In this document: one piece after another, positions 10,209 through 18,857 of the stretch
Numbering within the stretch: the stretch's first letter is position 1
Layout: every line of letters begins with the position of its first letter
From: Oscillospiraceae bacterium
Lineage (GTDB): Bacteria; Bacillota; Clostridia; Oscillospirales; Ruminococcaceae
DNA: 64,000 nucleotides
Direction of reading: 5' to 3'
NCBI GenBank assembly: GCA_902766785.1
Contig: CACXEO010000090.1
Location: forward strand, 1 to 64,000
The notes under the pieces: model-generated
Database searches by the model: none
What the model saw: only the letters and a program-made list of their open reading frames with translations
What the model was told of the DNA's origin: nothing
Program-made: the position numbers and the translations under genes

Positions 10209-11339
10209 TTAGATTCTGGAATCCAGAAGAGCGCCGTATCTGGTACGGAACTCTTCAAAGCTTCCGTTATCCAACGCTGTGCGGATTTTTTCCATTAATG
10301 TGTTATAAAAATAAAGGTTATGCATAACAGAAAGACGCATTGCAAGCATTTCGTTTGCTTTGAACAGGTGCCGGATATAGGCGCGGGAATGCCTTTGGCA
10401 GGTAGGGCATCCACATTCTTCGTCAATGGGGAGAAGGTCCTCCGCATACTTGGCGTTCATCAGGTTGCGGATGCCTTTCCACGTATTGACGTGAGCATGG
10501 CGGGCGTTCCGGCTCGGCATGACGCAGTCGAAAAGGTCTACGCCCCTTGCCACCGCTTCTATAATGTTGCCCGGAGTGCCGACTCCCATGAGATAACGCG
10601 GCTTTTGCTGCGGCATAAACGGCTCAACAACCTCAATGACGTGGTACATTGTTTCCGCAGGTTCGCCGACTGCTAGGCCGCCAATTGCGTAGCCGTCTAA
10701 ATCAAGCTTTGCAATCTCTTTCATATGTTCGGCCCGCAGGTCATCATAAATGCAGCCCTGGTTGATGCCAAACAGCATTTGATTGGGGTTTACAGTACCT
10801 GGTAGGCTGTTGAGGCGCTCCAACTCGTTTTTGCACCGGATAAGCCAGCGGGTCGTACGTTCGCAGGACAGGCGGGAGTATTCATGAGTAGAAGGGTTCT
10901 CAACGCATTCGTCGAACGCCATAGCGATGGTGGAACCAAGATTTGATTGGATCCTCATACTTTCTTCCGGACCCATAAAAATTTTTCTTCCGTCTACATG
11001 GGAAGAGAAGGTCACGCCTTCCTCCTTAATTGTACGGAGTTTCGCCAGCGAAAAAACCTGAAAACCTCCGCTGTCCGTCAGAATAGGGCCGTCCCATCCC
11101 ATAAATTTGTGAAGACCACCCAGCCTGCGGATCAGTTCGTCCCCTGGGCGAACATGCAGATGATAAGTATTGCAAAGTTCTACCTGGCACTTAATTTCTT
11201 TTAAATCATATGATGAAATACCGCCCTTTATGGCTGCCGCAGTTCCAACATTCATAAAAGCTGGTGTCTGAACTGTTCCATGGACCGTCTTAAAAGAGCC
11301 GCGCCGGGCGGTTCCCTGACTGTGATGAAGCTGATACAT
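10209..11339 (-). CDS. tgt: tRNA-guanine transglycosylase
   Basis: 376 residues. Exchanges guanine 34 of GUN-anticodon tRNAs for the queuosine precursor preQ1. Seen: LTDSGGFQVF with the active-site Asp89; the nucleophile region DLFDCVMPSRNARH near residue 265; a zinc-binding set of Cys and His late in the protein (CGCPTC followed by a downstream His). SD AAAGGGGA precedes the ATG. It directly follows queA with a short gap, so two successive steps of queuosine formation are co-transcribed. No preQ1 biosynthesis genes are in the window. Confidence 0.95.
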   Translation of the reverse strand: MYQLHHSQGTARRGSFKTVHGTVQTPAFMNVGTAAAIKGGISSYDLKEIKCQVELCNTYHLHVRPGDELIRRLGGLHKFMGWDGPILTDSGGFQVFSLAKLRTIKEEGVTFSSHVDGRKIFMGPEESMRIQSNLGSTIAMAFDECVENPSTHEYSRLSCERTTRWLIRCKNELERLNSLPGTVNPNQMLFGINQGCIYDDLRAEHMKEIAKLDLDGYAIGGLAVGEPAETMYHVIEVVEPFMPQQKPRYLMGVGTPGNIIEAVARGVDLFDCVMPSRNARHAHVNTWKGIRNLMNAKYAEDLLPIDEECGCPTCQRHSRAYIRHLFKANEMLAMRLSVMHNLYFYNTLMEKIRTALDNGSFEEFRTRYGALLDSRI

Positions 11340-11373
11340 CCGTTTTCCCCTTTGCTTTTACATAATATATCGC

Positions 11374-12399
11374 CTATAAAATGAGCATAGCGTCCCCAAA
11401 ACTGAAGAACCGGTATTTTTCTTCTACGGCAATTTGATAGGCTTTCATGGTGTTTTCATACCCTAAGAAAGCGGAAACCAACATAATCAGAGTGCTTTCC
11501 GGCAGATGAAAATTGGTAATCAGGCCGTCAATGCATTGAAACCGGTAACCCGGGTAGATAAAAATATCGGTTGCATTGCTGCATTTGCGCGCTTCCCCGT
11601 AAAGGGAAAAAACGCTTTCCAGTGTGCGGCAGCTGGTGGTCCCAACCGCAATAATACGGCCGCCGTCTTTTTTCGTGCGGTTGATCAAGTCGGCCGTTTC
11701 CTGGGACATCATATAAAATTCACTGTGCATCTTATGGTCAGTGATTTCATCAGTCTTGACCGGGCGGAACGTTCCCAGCCCAACGTGTAAAGTAACATGT
11801 GCAATTTTGATCCCCTTATCCTCGATCCGGGAGATCAGCTCCGGCGTAAAGTGAAGGCCGGCGGTAGGCGCCGCGGCAGAACCGTTTATTTCAGAGTAGA
11901 CGGTCTGGTAACGCTCTTTATCTTTAAGTTCCTCCGTAATATAAGGGGGGAGGGGCATTTGTCCAATCTGGTCGAGAACCTGATAAACCGGCTCGTTGCA
12001 GAACATCCGCACCAGCCGTTTGCCGTCATCTAATATTTCCAATATTTCGGCATTCAACAAACCGCCGCCGAAGATAAAAACGGAACCTGGCTTTGCCTTT
12101 TTTGCGGGCTTGCAGATAATTTCCCACTCGTTGTTTGCCTTCTGCTCCAAAAGCAGGAATTCAATGGCGGCTCCCGTATCCTGCTTTATGCCGTAAAGAC
12201 GGGCAGGAATCACACGGGAATCGTTAACAATCAGCAGATCACCAGGATTTAAAAAGTCAATGACATCCCGGAAAACTTTATGGGTGACAGCCCCGGTTTT
12301 CCGGTTAATCCGCATCAGGCGGGAGCTGTCCCTTGGTTCAAGTGGCGTCTGGGCAATCAGCTCTTCCGGCAAGTCGTAATAAAAATCGCTTCGTTTCAT
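11374..12399 (-). CDS. queA: S-adenosylmethionine:tRNA ribosyltransferase-isomerase
   Basis: Transfers and rearranges the ribosyl group of SAM onto preQ1-tRNA to give epoxyqueuosine. The protein begins [17 protein letters not shown], the family N terminus, with SD AGAGG upstream; the frame stays open to 12462, but that 21-residue extension is unlike the family and overlaps the promoter of asd, so I start at 12399 (342 residues, normal length). Family blocks [15 protein letters not shown] (here APTAGLHFT) and [11 protein letters not shown] are visible. First gene of queA-tgt-mntP, divergent from asd. Confidence 0.94.
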   Translation of the reverse strand: MKRSDFYYDLPEELIAQTPLEPRDSSRLMRINRKTGAVTHKVFRDVIDFLNPGDLLIVNDSRVIPARLYGIKQDTGAAIEFLLLEQKANNEWEIICKPAKKAKPGSVFIFGGGLLNAEILEILDDGKRLVRMFCNEPVYQVLDQIGQMPLPPYITEELKDKERYQTVYSEINGSAAAPTAGLHFTPELISRIEDKGIKIAHVTLHVGLGTFRPVKTDEITDHKMHSEFYMMSQETADLINRTKKDGGRIIAVGTTSCRTLESVFSLYGEARKCSNATDIFIYPGYRFQCIDGLITNFHLPESTLIMLVSAFLGYENTMKAYQIAVEEKYRFFSFGDAMLIL

Positions 12400-12444
12400 A
12401 TATAAATACCTCTTTGGATATAATGGCGTGGAGCAAGAAAAATA

Positions 12445-12473
12445 TTGACACCCATCATGCAAAATGATATGAT
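12445..12473 (+). promoter_or_regulatory. Promoter of the lysine-biosynthesis unit
   Basis: TTGACA (12445-12450), a 17-base spacer, TATGAT (12468-12473). Transcription would begin near 12480, just before the lysine riboswitch. The promoter lies in the gap between divergent queA and asd. Confidence 0.85.
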
Positions 12474-12489
12474 GTAAGGAAGAAAATTA

Positions 12490-12670
12490 GGTTGATAGAG
12501 GTGCGGATTTAAAGAGTCGTTTTGCGTGAGAACACCCGGTTCGTCCGCAGCGTAGAACAAAAGGTAAATCCGCCGAAGAAACTGAAACCAGGGATCGTTT
12601 TGGTTTTTGGGTGCATTCCTGAACAAGGCTGCAACTGTCATCATAATCGTATGATGGAGTGCTATCGCGT
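12490..12670 (+). promoter_or_regulatory. Lysine riboswitch (L box)
   Basis: Conserved L-box blocks occur in the correct order and spacing: GATAGAGGTGCGG (12494-12506), AAGGTAAATCCGCCGAAG (12561-12578), ACAAGGCTGCAACTGTC (12623-12639) and TGGAGTGCTATC (12655-12666). GATAG at 12494 pairs with CTATC at 12662 to close the P1 helix. A terminator follows at 12706-12730, as expected for lysine-induced premature termination ahead of asd, dapA and dapB. Confidence 0.92.
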
Positions 12671-12705
12671 TTTAAACGTCAATGCTTCTATTATATTGTA
12701 TTATG

Positions 12706-12730
12706 AACCGGTTTTCAACTGGTTTTTTTT
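12706..12730 (+). terminator. Regulated terminator of the lysine riboswitch
   Basis: AACCGGTT (12706-12713), loop TTC, AACTGGTT (12717-12724) and a T run to 12730; one G-T wobble. It sits between the riboswitch aptamer and the asd start, so it is the likely expression platform, used when lysine is bound. Confidence 0.8.
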
Positions 12731-12789
12731 ATACGCAAAACTCTCCTCAGGACGGTTTGGTGTAAAATTAAGAAAGGGTTGTTTTCAGT

Positions 12790-13869
12790 ATGAAATCGTT
12801 TAATGTTGGAATTATCGGCGGAACGGGTATGGTAGGGCAGCGGTTTGCCACCCTGCTTGAAAATCACCCCTGGTTCCACGTCAAGGTGGTCGCCGCTTCC
12901 TCGCGTTCCGCGGGCCAGCGGTATGAAGACGCCGTCAATGGCCGCTGGGCTATGACCGCTCCCATTCCTGAAAATATGAAGGACCTCGTCGTTATGGACG
13001 CGGGAAAAGACGTTGAGAAAATCGCCTCCATGGTTGACTTTGTATTCTGCGCCGTGGACATGAAAAAGGATGAAATTAAAAAACTGGAAGAGGCCTATGC
13101 TAAAGCGGAATGTCCGGTGGTGTCGAACAACTCGGCAAACCGTGGTGTTGCCGATGTACCAATGGTTGTTCCAGAGATCAATCCCGAGCATATTGAGGTC
13201 ATTGAGGCACAGCGCAAACGCCTTGGCACAAAACGCGGGTTTATTGCGGTCAAGTCGAACTGCTCCATCCAGAGCTATGTTCCGGCACTTTCTCCGCTGC
13301 GTGATTTTGGAATTACGAAGGTACTGGCCTGTACGTATCAAGCGATTTCCGGCGCCGGAAAAACGTTTGATACGTGGCCGGAAATGGTCGACAACCTCAT
13401 CCCGTATATCGGCGGTGAAGAGGAAAAAAGTGAGCAGGAGCCCCTGAAAGTATGGGGCGAGGTGGTTGATGGTAAAATCGTCAACGCCGTTTCGCCGCAG
13501 ATTACCACGCAGTGTCTGCGCGTTCCAGTCTCAGACGGCCATATGGCTGCTGTTTTCGCCTCTTTTGAGAAAAAGCCGTCGTTTGAAGAGATTAAAAAGT
13601 GCTGGGCGGAATATAAAGGCGCTCCGCAGGAGCTTGAGCTTCCGTCCGCGCCGAAACAGTTCCTCCATTATTTTGAGGAGGATAATATGCCTCAGACGAA
13701 GCTCCACCGCAACCTTGAAAACGGAATGGCGGTCAGTATCGGGCGCCTTCGTGCCGATTCCCAGTACGATGTCAAATTCGTTTGCCTTTCACACAATACG
13801 CTCCGCGGTGCGGCGGGCGGCGCTGTGCTGATGGCTGAACTTCTGGCTGCAAAAGGATATATGGATTAA
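12790..13869 (+). CDS. asd: Aspartate-semialdehyde dehydrogenase (archaeal/fungal-type)
   Basis: 359 residues. Reduces aspartyl phosphate to aspartate semialdehyde with NADPH, the branch point to diaminopimelate, lysine, threonine and methionine. Seen: the nucleotide-binding GIIGGTGMVGQR at residues 7-18 and catalytic Cys158 in KSNCSIQ. Sequence and length resemble the archaeal/fungal type rather than the shorter enterobacterial type. First gene after the lysine riboswitch, so lysine availability should control it. No aspartokinase catalytic gene is in the window. Confidence 0.93.
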   Translation: MKSFNVGIIGGTGMVGQRFATLLENHPWFHVKVVAASSRSAGQRYEDAVNGRWAMTAPIPENMKDLVVMDAGKDVEKIASMVDFVFCAVDMKKDEIKKLEEAYAKAECPVVSNNSANRGVADVPMVVPEINPEHIEVIEAQRKRLGTKRGFIAVKSNCSIQSYVPALSPLRDFGITKVLACTYQAISGAGKTFDTWPEMVDNLIPYIGGEEEKSEQEPLKVWGEVVDGKIVNAVSPQITTQCLRVPVSDGHMAAVFASFEKKPSFEEIKKCWAEYKGAPQELELPSAPKQFLHYFEEDNMPQTKLHRNLENGMAVSIGRLRADSQYDVKFVCLSHNTLRGAAGGAVLMAELLAAKGYMD

Positions 13870-13911
13870 TTCTTTTTAACCGTTACCAACGTGACAGGAT
13901 GGGATGTGGCA

Positions 13912-15945
13912 ATGAATTTATACTACGGAACCATGAAACAGACAGAGCCACAAATTGAGTTCGGTGTGTCTGAGCTTAAGCAACAGCTTTATTCTTTGCG
14001 GATTCCCTGCTTTTGTGAACGTCTGAACCTTTTTCCAGGTGATTTGTCAGAGTCTGCAATTTGCCTTGAAATTGCGGATGGGCTTCCCGCTGAAGGGTTT
14101 GAAATTAAACGGGAGAACAATTTGATCCGTGTTCTCGGCGGTAATGCATCCGGCGTAATGTACGGAGCTCTTGATCTCGCTGAAACCATTCGTTACCATG
14201 GGCTTGATGGAGTAATAGATAAAAGGGAAGAGCCTTTTTTAAAAATGCGGGGCGTTAAATTTAACCTTCCTTATGAGCCCTATGCGGATGGGGACCTCTT
14301 CCGCAAAAATAAAGAAACCCTGATGACCGTTGATTTTTGGCGTGATTATATCGACTTTCTTGCGAAGAACCGCTATAACTGCCTGAGCCTCTGGTCTGAA
14401 AATCCATTTGAAATGATGTTTCGGCTGAGTAAATACCCTGATGCCACACCGTACAGCGATGAAGAACTGGCGCGGTTTCAGGACGTTTACCGTTACATTT
14501 TCCGTCACGCAAAAGACCGCGGCATCGAGACGTTCCTCTTTACCTGGAATGTCCGGATCACCCCGGCGATCGCCAGAGGGCTCGGCCTGCCGCCCGAGCT
14601 TGCCGATGAAGAAGACCCGAATGATAAACAGCGGGGAAGGCGCGCCGTCATGTTGCGCCAGAGCAACGAACTTGTCAAGGATTATTTCCGTGAGGCGATT
14701 AAAACGCTGTTGATGACCTATCCTGACCTAACCGGGCTTGGAACCTCAAACAGCGAATCTCTTGTGGGAACCCCGGCTGAGTGCGAACAGTGGGTTGCTG
14801 AAACATATTTGGAAGCATTGAACGAAGTCAAGGCTAATGTACCGTTTATTCATCGTACCAATATGTCAAACGGTACCATTGCCCAGGAAATGTTCCTGGA
14901 GAAATATCCATGTTCTCGTAAATATATCAGTTGGAAATATTCCAACGCCCATATGTATTCCCATCCGGTTCCTCAATTTGAAACCCTGTTTGATGCATGG
15001 GGAGTGATGGATCTCAGTAAAGTCCGCGTGCTTTACACAGTAAGAAATGATGATTTTCACAACCTGAGGGGTTGTAATGCATCTTATATTGCGAAATATG
15101 TTCGCGAGATGAAAAAGCCTTATGTAGACGGCTTTTACTGGGGGGCGGACGGCTATCTCTGGGCCAAAAATTTCCAGCACCGGCCAGACCTTCACCTTGC
15201 TGATTCCGAATACTCTTTTGAAAAAGACTGGGCGCAGTTTGAAATGATCGGGCGGCTCAGCTATAATCCGGATTTGCCCGAATCGCTTTGGGATGACAAA
15301 TATGCCGACCGTTACGGGCAGTATGGGAAGGCGGTCAATAGGGGGGTTTCAGCCGCCATCGACGGCCTTTGCGCAGTCAACCGGCTGATCTGGCTCAACT
15401 ATGACTACCAGTGGCACCCTGAAAGCCTTCTGTCAGTCAGCGGATTCCGCTCTGTGCTTGACATAATGGAGAGCGGCGCAATGCCGGGGGTTGGCACCGT
15501 TGGAATGAGAGAGTACCTGGAAAAGAGTAAAGACGGCACACCCATAAAAGGGGAAACACCCCCGGAAGTGCTTGAAATACTCAAGCGGAATTTGAAGATG
15601 ATTCAGGCCAGTATTGCCGAAATTGAACAAGGCGTTTCCAACCCCATTGGGGAGCTTGCCTGCGTTTTGCTCGACTTAAAGGCCTGGGGCGCCTTGGAGC
15701 GCTATTACCTGTGCAAACTTGAAGCCGCGTTAAAGTTGCTTGATTTTAAAATGAACGGAAATATATCCAGCAAAGAAGAGGCTGTCGGCCTTTTGCGGGA
15801 GGCTTTGGTCTGCTGGAAGGAACTTTCCGAAATTGGATCTTCACATTTTATCCCTTATCGAATGGGCAGAGTCAATCAATATTTTGGATGGAGCCTTTAT
15901 ACAGCCGATGTCGAACAGGACATTTGGCTTGCGGAGGGGCTGTAA
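13912..15945 (+). CDS. Glycosidase-like protein with GH20/GH67-type N-terminal domain, function unknown
   Basis: 677 residues, soluble, no signal peptide. The N terminus (to about residue 95) resembles the alpha/beta domain that precedes the barrel of GH20, GH67 and related enzymes (EGFEIKR followed by GNASGVMYGALDLAE). A barrel-like region starts at MRGVKFNLPY with FWRDYIDFLAKNRYN. The GH20 catalytic HxGGDE motif is absent; acidic clusters such as GTSNSESLVG are candidate active-site parts. It lies between asd and dapA under lysine-riboswitch control, which is unexpected. The frame is open from 13891, but AGGATGGG nine bases before ATG 13912 favours the later start. Relation to lysine or peptidoglycan is only inferred from position; a cytosolic glucuronidase- or hexosaminidase-like role is equally possible. 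Confidence 0.6.
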   Translation: MNLYYGTMKQTEPQIEFGVSELKQQLYSLRIPCFCERLNLFPGDLSESAICLEIADGLPAEGFEIKRENNLIRVLGGNASGVMYGALDLAETIRYHGLDGVIDKREEPFLKMRGVKFNLPYEPYADGDLFRKNKETLMTVDFWRDYIDFLAKNRYNCLSLWSENPFEMMFRLSKYPDATPYSDEELARFQDVYRYIFRHAKDRGIETFLFTWNVRITPAIARGLGLPPELADEEDPNDKQRGRRAVMLRQSNELVKDYFREAIKTLLMTYPDLTGLGTSNSESLVGTPAECEQWVAETYLEALNEVKANVPFIHRTNMSNGTIAQEMFLEKYPCSRKYISWKYSNAHMYSHPVPQFETLFDAWGVMDLSKVRVLYTVRNDDFHNLRGCNASYIAKYVREMKKPYVDGFYWGADGYLWAKNFQHRPDLHLADSEYSFEKDWAQFEMIGRLSYNPDLPESLWDDKYADRYGQYGKAVNRGVSAAIDGLCAVNRLIWLNYDYQWHPESLLSVSGFRSVLDIMESGAMPGVGTVGMREYLEKSKDGTPIKGETPPEVLEILKRNLKMIQASIAEIEQGVSNPIGELACVLLDLKAWGALERYYLCKLEAALKLLDFKMNGNISSKEEAVGLLREALVCWKELSEIGSSHFIPYRMGRVNQYFGWSLYTADVEQDIWLAEGL

Positions 15946-15990
15946 TCAATTAGCTTGTTTTTATTTTTTTAGATAAAAGGAGATATACCC

Positions 15991-16878
15991 ATGAAAAAAA
16001 TTGTCTTTACCGGGGCCGGCGTCGCTATTGTCACCCCAATGCATACGGACGGTACCGTGAACTATGAAAAGCTGGGCGAAATCATTGATTTCCAGATTGA
16101 GAATGGAACTGACTGTATCGTTATTTGCGGAACAACCGGCGAATCTGCAACACTGAACAATGATGAGCATGTCAAGGTCATTAGCTATGCGGTCGAACAT
16201 ACCAACCACAGGGTTCCTGTAGTAGCCGGGGCGGGGAGCAACGACACCGCCTATGCAGTTTCTCTTTGCAAGGAAGCGAAGGCTGTTGGTGTGGACGCCC
16301 TTTTGTCCGTAACCCCTTACTATAATAAAACTTCCCAGGCAGGCCTTATTCGCCACTTCAACACCATTGCGGATGCGACCGATCTTCCAGTGATTCTTTA
16401 CAATGTCCCCTCCAGAACTGGCACCTGTATTTCGCCAAATACTTACCTGGAACTTTCAAAGCACCCGAATATTGTTGCGACCAAAGAGGCCAGCGGTAAT
16501 ATTTCTGATATTGCCAAAACCCGAGCCCTCTGTGGCGATAACCTGAATATGTACTCAGGTGATGACAATCAAATTGTACCGATTATGGCTTTGGGCGGTT
16601 TAGGCGTTATATCTGTTCTCTCTAATATTTTGCCTCGCGAAACCCACGATATCTGTCAGCTCTGGCTGGATGGAAAGACAAAGGAAAGCGCCGACATGCA
16701 GCTCAAATACCTTGCCCTGATGAACGACATGTTCATAGACGTAAACCCAATCCCTGTCAAAGAAGCAATGAACATTATGGGAATGGATGTAGGCCCGTGC
16801 CGTCTGCCTTTGGTCGAACTTTCAGCAGAGGCAAAAGCGCACCTGACGGCCACGCTTAAAAATTATAAGCTGATCTGA
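15991..16878 (+). CDS. dapA: 4-hydroxy-tetrahydrodipicolinate synthase
   Basis: 295 residues, the family length. Condenses pyruvate with aspartate semialdehyde, first step committed to diaminopimelate/lysine. Seen: GTTGESATL near residue 47, SVTPYYNK with the catalytic Tyr near 110-113, YNVPSRTG near 137, and the Schiff-base Lys near 165 in ATKEASGN. SD AAGGAG lies upstream of the ATG. Follows the glycosidase-like gene by 45 bases and precedes dapB by 19, so it belongs to the lysine-riboswitch unit. Confidence 0.95.
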   Translation: MKKIVFTGAGVAIVTPMHTDGTVNYEKLGEIIDFQIENGTDCIVICGTTGESATLNNDEHVKVISYAVEHTNHRVPVVAGAGSNDTAYAVSLCKEAKAVGVDALLSVTPYYNKTSQAGLIRHFNTIADATDLPVILYNVPSRTGTCISPNTYLELSKHPNIVATKEASGNISDIAKTRALCGDNLNMYSGDDNQIVPIMALGGLGVISVLSNILPRETHDICQLWLDGKTKESADMQLKYLALMNDMFIDVNPIPVKEAMNIMGMDVGPCRLPLVELSAEAKAHLTATLKNYKLI

Positions 16879-16897
16879 TTGCAGAAGGGAAAAAGAC

Positions 16898-17653
16898 GTG
16901 AAAAATATTATTTTATGCGGCTGTAATGGAAAGATGGGCCGGGTTATCCGGAACTGCGTGGATGGGCGGGATGACTGCGCCATCGTGGCAGGGATCGATA
17001 TAACGGAAGACAGCGGAGCAAAATTCCCGATCTATAAAAAAATTGGAAATTGCGATATCAGGGCAGATGTAATTGTGGATTTTTCCCATCCCTCTTTGCT
17101 TGAGGATATTCTGGCATATTCTGTAAGCCGTAAAATCCCCGTTGTCCTGGCTACGACGGGTTATTCTGCCGAACAGATTGCCGCGATTCACGAAGCGGCT
17201 AAAAAAACTGCGGTCTTCTTTACCTTTAATATGTCTTTGGGGGTTAATCTTTTAGTCGAACTCGCCAAAAAGGCTACCTCTGTTTTAGGCGGCCAGTTTG
17301 ACATTGAGATTATTGAAAAGCATCACAATCAAAAAATCGACGCGCCGAGCGGCACTGCGATCATGCTGGCAAACGCAGTTAACGAAGCCGGCGAAAACCA
17401 GTACCAGTATGTGTACGACCGCCATTCGGTTGTAAAGAAACGGGACGCGAAAGAAATTGGAATTCACGCCGTCCGGGGCGGCACCATTGTTGGGGAGCAT
17501 GAAGTGCTTTTCGCCGGGAGGGATGAAATTTTGTCCCTGAAACACACTGCGATGTCAAAAGAAATTTTTGCTGTTGGCGCAGTCAATGCGGCTGTTTACC
17601 TTGCCGGAAAAGAAGCCGGTATGTATACCATGCAGGATATGCTAGCCGACTGA
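16898..17653 (+). CDS. dapB: 4-hydroxy-tetrahydrodipicolinate reductase
   Basis: 251 residues. Reduces the DapA product with NAD(P)H to tetrahydrodipicolinate. Seen: nucleotide-binding GCNGKMGR at residues 8-15, the ATTGYS block near residue 88, and the substrate/catalytic block HHNQKIDAPSGTA near residues 142-154. Starts GTG behind GAAGGGA. Directly downstream of dapA in the same unit. The later genes of the pathway (dapL or dapD/E/F, lysA) are not in the window. Confidence 0.95.
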   Translation: MKNIILCGCNGKMGRVIRNCVDGRDDCAIVAGIDITEDSGAKFPIYKKIGNCDIRADVIVDFSHPSLLEDILAYSVSRKIPVVLATTGYSAEQIAAIHEAAKKTAVFFTFNMSLGVNLLVELAKKATSVLGGQFDIEIIEKHHNQKIDAPSGTAIMLANAVNEAGENQYQYVYDRHSVVKKRDAKEIGIHAVRGGTIVGEHEVLFAGRDEILSLKHTAMSKEIFAVGAVNAAVYLAGKEAGMYTMQDMLAD

Positions 17654-17682
17654 CCCAAACCAATTTGAAAGGGGAATTGCAG

Positions 17683-18150
17683 ATGAACCAGTGGATTACC
17701 AAAATAACACCGACCGAAGGTGTTACTCTGATTACTCTGGAGGCCGTGCCGTCGAGTATCGCTTTTCTATCAGACGTCTTCGGGGCTGTTTCAAAAGCTG
17801 AAATTAATGTTGATATGATTTCTCAAACCGCGCCCACAGGAAACACCGTTACGGTTTCCTTTACCGTTTCGGACGAGGATATGACGAAAGTACTCGCATT
17901 GATTAAAAGTATGTCACAAAAATATCCAAATGTCAGGTCGCTGGTCAGCAGTTCCAATATAAAGATTTCCTTGTTCGGTGAATCGCTTCCAGAACATTTT
18001 GGTGTTGCGGCACATGCCTTCCAAGCTTTGAACGAAGCACAAATTGATATTCTGCTAATTACGACCTCTGACGTTGATATTTCTATCCTTATTCCGCAGG
18101 CATCCTGCGATTTTGCGCTCACTGCGCTTAAAAAAGCATTTTCACTTTAA
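17683..18150 (+). CDS. Free-standing tandem ACT protein, aspartokinase regulatory-domain type
   Basis: 155 residues made of two ACT units. The second half carries signatures of the aspartokinase C terminus: a serine/glycine stretch then GVAAHAFQALNEAQIDILLITTS and a final ALTALKKAFSL. No kinase domain is attached and none lies nearby. It resembles the beta subunit that Bacillus aspartokinase II makes from an internal start, but here it is its own gene at the end of the lysine-riboswitch unit. It may bind lysine or threonine and regulate an aspartokinase encoded elsewhere. Start 17683 (MNQWITK) has SD AAGGGG; a longer frame from 17665 lacks one. Confidence 0.8.
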   Translation: MNQWITKITPTEGVTLITLEAVPSSIAFLSDVFGAVSKAEINVDMISQTAPTGNTVTVSFTVSDEDMTKVLALIKSMSQKYPNVRSLVSSSNIKISLFGESLPEHFGVAAHAFQALNEAQIDILLITTSDVDISILIPQASCDFALTALKKAFSL

Positions 18151-18488
18151 TATTGTTGTGTCTTTTGAAAATTATGGTATAATAATCGCAAAGCAGTTAT
18201 GATGCAGGTTTATAGGCGCTCCGAATATTTTGTATACGTGGTATAATAACTGTAAAGCGTTATAAGCATAAAAAGATTTTTATCCCGCTTAGAATGCATG
18301 AAGAAGGGTTATTATGCGGATTTCAGCCGTGTGCCGCGCTTTATTAGTACCATAGCAGAACATATAACCCGTTTTGCGGCATAACCAGACAGGGGTGTGC
18401 AGCTATGGTATAATAGCAATAAGCGAAAGGCTGTTGCTATTATACCGTTTTTGTGTGAAGTGTTTTGATACAGGAAGGGGAACCATTT
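18151..18488 (+). other. 338-base intergenic region with repeated TGGTATAAT elements
   Basis: No ORF or known RNA family recognised. It holds three copies of TGGTATAAT (about 18174, 18239, 18406). Each is followed by a short dyad: ATAAT/GTTAT around CGCAAAGCA, ATAAC/GTTAT around TGTAAAGC, and a long perfect dyad in the third. The first two copies are direct repeats about 66 bases apart. Extended -10 boxes (TGn-TATAAT) are the simplest reading, giving promoters for the Asp23-nusB-recN run. A further pairing GGGTTAT (18306)/ATAACCC (18363) suggests a folded leader. Confidence 0.5.
18407..18446 (+). repeat. 13-bp perfect inverted repeat enclosing a -10-like box
   Basis: Arms 18407-18419 (GGTATAATAGCAA) and 18434-18446 (TTGCTATTATACC) separated by 14 bases. 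It is followed by GTTTTTG, a weak T run. It can be a terminator for the lysine unit, an operator, or a promoter whose own -10 box lies in the left arm. It lies 43 bases before the Asp23-family start. Confidence 0.6.
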
Positions 18489-18845
18489 ATGGAAAAGGGA
18501 AGAACCGCTCAAACAGGCAGCCTTAAAATATCTGAAGACGTCGTTTTGACAATTACCCACCAGGCGGTAATGGATATTGCAGGAGTTCACAGTCTTGCCC
18601 AAGGCCGCTTCAGCTTAAAAGATTTTGTCATTCGCTCCGACATGGAAAATTCGATTAAAATTATTTTGAACGTGGATGTTGCCCAAATTAATATTAGTGT
18701 CAACCTGGTCTATGGTTATAAAATAAAGGATGTGGCACAGCAAATCCAAGAAAACGTGAAAGCAACTGTACAGAATATGACCGGCATTACCGTTTCCAAG
18801 GTTAATGTGTTTATTGCCGGTGTGGTAAAAGAAGAAACGAATTAA
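18489..18845 (+). CDS. Asp23/Gls24 family protein
   Basis: 118 residues, single Asp23 (DUF322) domain: GSLKISEDVVLTITHQAVMD near the start, then GVHSLAQG and VNLVYGYKIKDVAQQIQENV. Members are small, often membrane-associated or envelope-stress proteins; in Clostridia one copy regularly stands directly before nusB, as here (12-base gap). SD AGGAAGGGG precedes ATG 18489; the frame extends to 18465 but the extra eight residues lack an SD. Exact role unknown. Confidence 0.88.
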   Translation: MEKGRTAQTGSLKISEDVVLTITHQAVMDIAGVHSLAQGRFSLKDFVIRSDMENSIKIILNVDVAQINISVNLVYGYKIKDVAQQIQENVKATVQNMTGITVSKVNVFIAGVVKEETN

Positions 18846-18857
18846 GGAGCTTTTTAT

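Noticed and set aside
12715..13341. 208-residue minus-strand ORF opposite asd
   Set aside because: Overlaps a well-supported gene and the riboswitch terminator; composition is typical of an antisense shadow.
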